Shown: positions 7,850 to 7,988 of the stretch, one piece after another
How positions within the stretch are numbered: position 1 is the first letter of the stretch
How the letters are laid out: the number at the start of each line of letters is the position of its first letter
Assembly: GCA_945836785.1 (NCBI GenBank)
Contig: CAMAMD010000060.1
Span: forward strand, 1 to 7,988
DNA from: an uncultured Clostridium sp.
Lineage (GTDB): Bacteria > Bacillota_A > Clostridia > Lachnospirales > Lachnospiraceae
DNA: 7,988 bases
Direction of reading: 5' to 3'
Position numbers and translations under genes: made by a program
The notes under the pieces: model-generated
What the model was told of the DNA's origin: nothing
The model's input: only the letters and a program-made list of their open reading frames with translations
Databases searched by the model: none

Positions 7850-7911
7850 ATGATACGGTTTTTTATCATGATGAGTGATATACAATTATTATATATGGAG
7901 GATATACAAGT

Positions 7912-7988
7912 ATGAAGATGTTATCTTTGGAACAGGAATTACAGGAGAATGCGTATCCGGGACGAGGAATCGTAATCGGCAGATCTGC
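7912..7988 (+). CDS. 5' end of a probable PurO-type IMP cyclohydrolase, cut by the window edge
   Basis: Only 25 codons are present, reading MKMLSLEQELQENAYPGRG and then IVIGRS. GGAGG at 7897-7901, ten bases before the ATG, supports the start. The ENAYPGRGIVIG pattern matches my memory of the N-terminus of Lachnospiraceae IMP cyclohydrolases (PF07826, PurO-like), which close the purine ring from FAICAR to IMP at the last step of purine synthesis. With so few residues the assignment is tentative. The 62-base gap from the preceding gene holds only a weak promoter candidate (TATACA at 7879-7884 preceded by TGA) and no convincing terminator. Confidence 0.65.
   Translation, partial: MKMLSLEQELQENAYPGRGIVIGRS

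Noticed and set aside
7850..7869. Hairpin ATGATA/TATCAT after the sanA-like gene, considered as a terminator
   Set aside because: The stem is only 6 AT-rich base pairs and the T-run is in the loop rather than after the stem, so it does not have intrinsic terminator form.
7879..7884. TATACA with upstream TGA, considered as a promoter for the last gene
   Set aside because: Only four of six -10 bases match and no credible -35 box is present; read-through from the upstream operon is equally likely.

Overview
The window looks like a chromosomal piece of an anaerobic, low-to-moderate GC Firmicute, most likely a Lachnospiraceae member (Roseburia/Agathobacter-like). The grounds are strong AGGAGG-type ribosome binding sites, TTGACA/TATAAT-type promoters, a clostridial-type glycogen branching enzyme, and a very long PAS/GAF/GGDEF/EAL protein of the kind common in that family. 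The assignment is by pattern recognition, not by a search.

Layout: the left half (10-3909, minus strand) is one 1299-residue cytosolic cyclic-di-GMP signalling protein. It has three PAS-type domains, an intact GGDEF domain, a GAF domain, a fourth PAS-like domain with a CX10CX2C cysteine motif, a degenerate GGDEF domain and an EAL domain with its catalytic residues present. A 143-base divergent intergenic region (3910-4052) holds two well-formed back-to-back sigma-A promoters whose -35 boxes lie 10 bases apart.

The right half (plus strand) starts with a four-helix membrane protein resembling the DUF1461/TIGR01906 (Lit-like) family (4053-4739). It is followed after 23 bases by glgB, the 1,4-alpha-glucan branching enzyme (4763-7111), and after 27 bases by a membrane-anchored SanA/YdcF-type DUF218 protein (7139-7849). 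These three probably form one transcript, since no terminator lies between them. The last 77 bases open a further gene whose N-terminus resembles the PurO-type IMP cyclohydrolase of Lachnospiraceae.

Functionally, the plus-strand genes combine glycogen branching with two envelope-type proteins. The divergent neighbour makes and/or breaks cyclic-di-GMP. A regulatory link between the two sides is possible because they share a promoter region, but nothing in the sequence proves it. No mobile element, CRISPR array, tRNA, rRNA or riboswitch was seen. The most unusual points are the Cys-containing PAS domain, the two unequal GGDEF domains, the Lit-like protein without the family's histidines, and the compact divergent promoter region.
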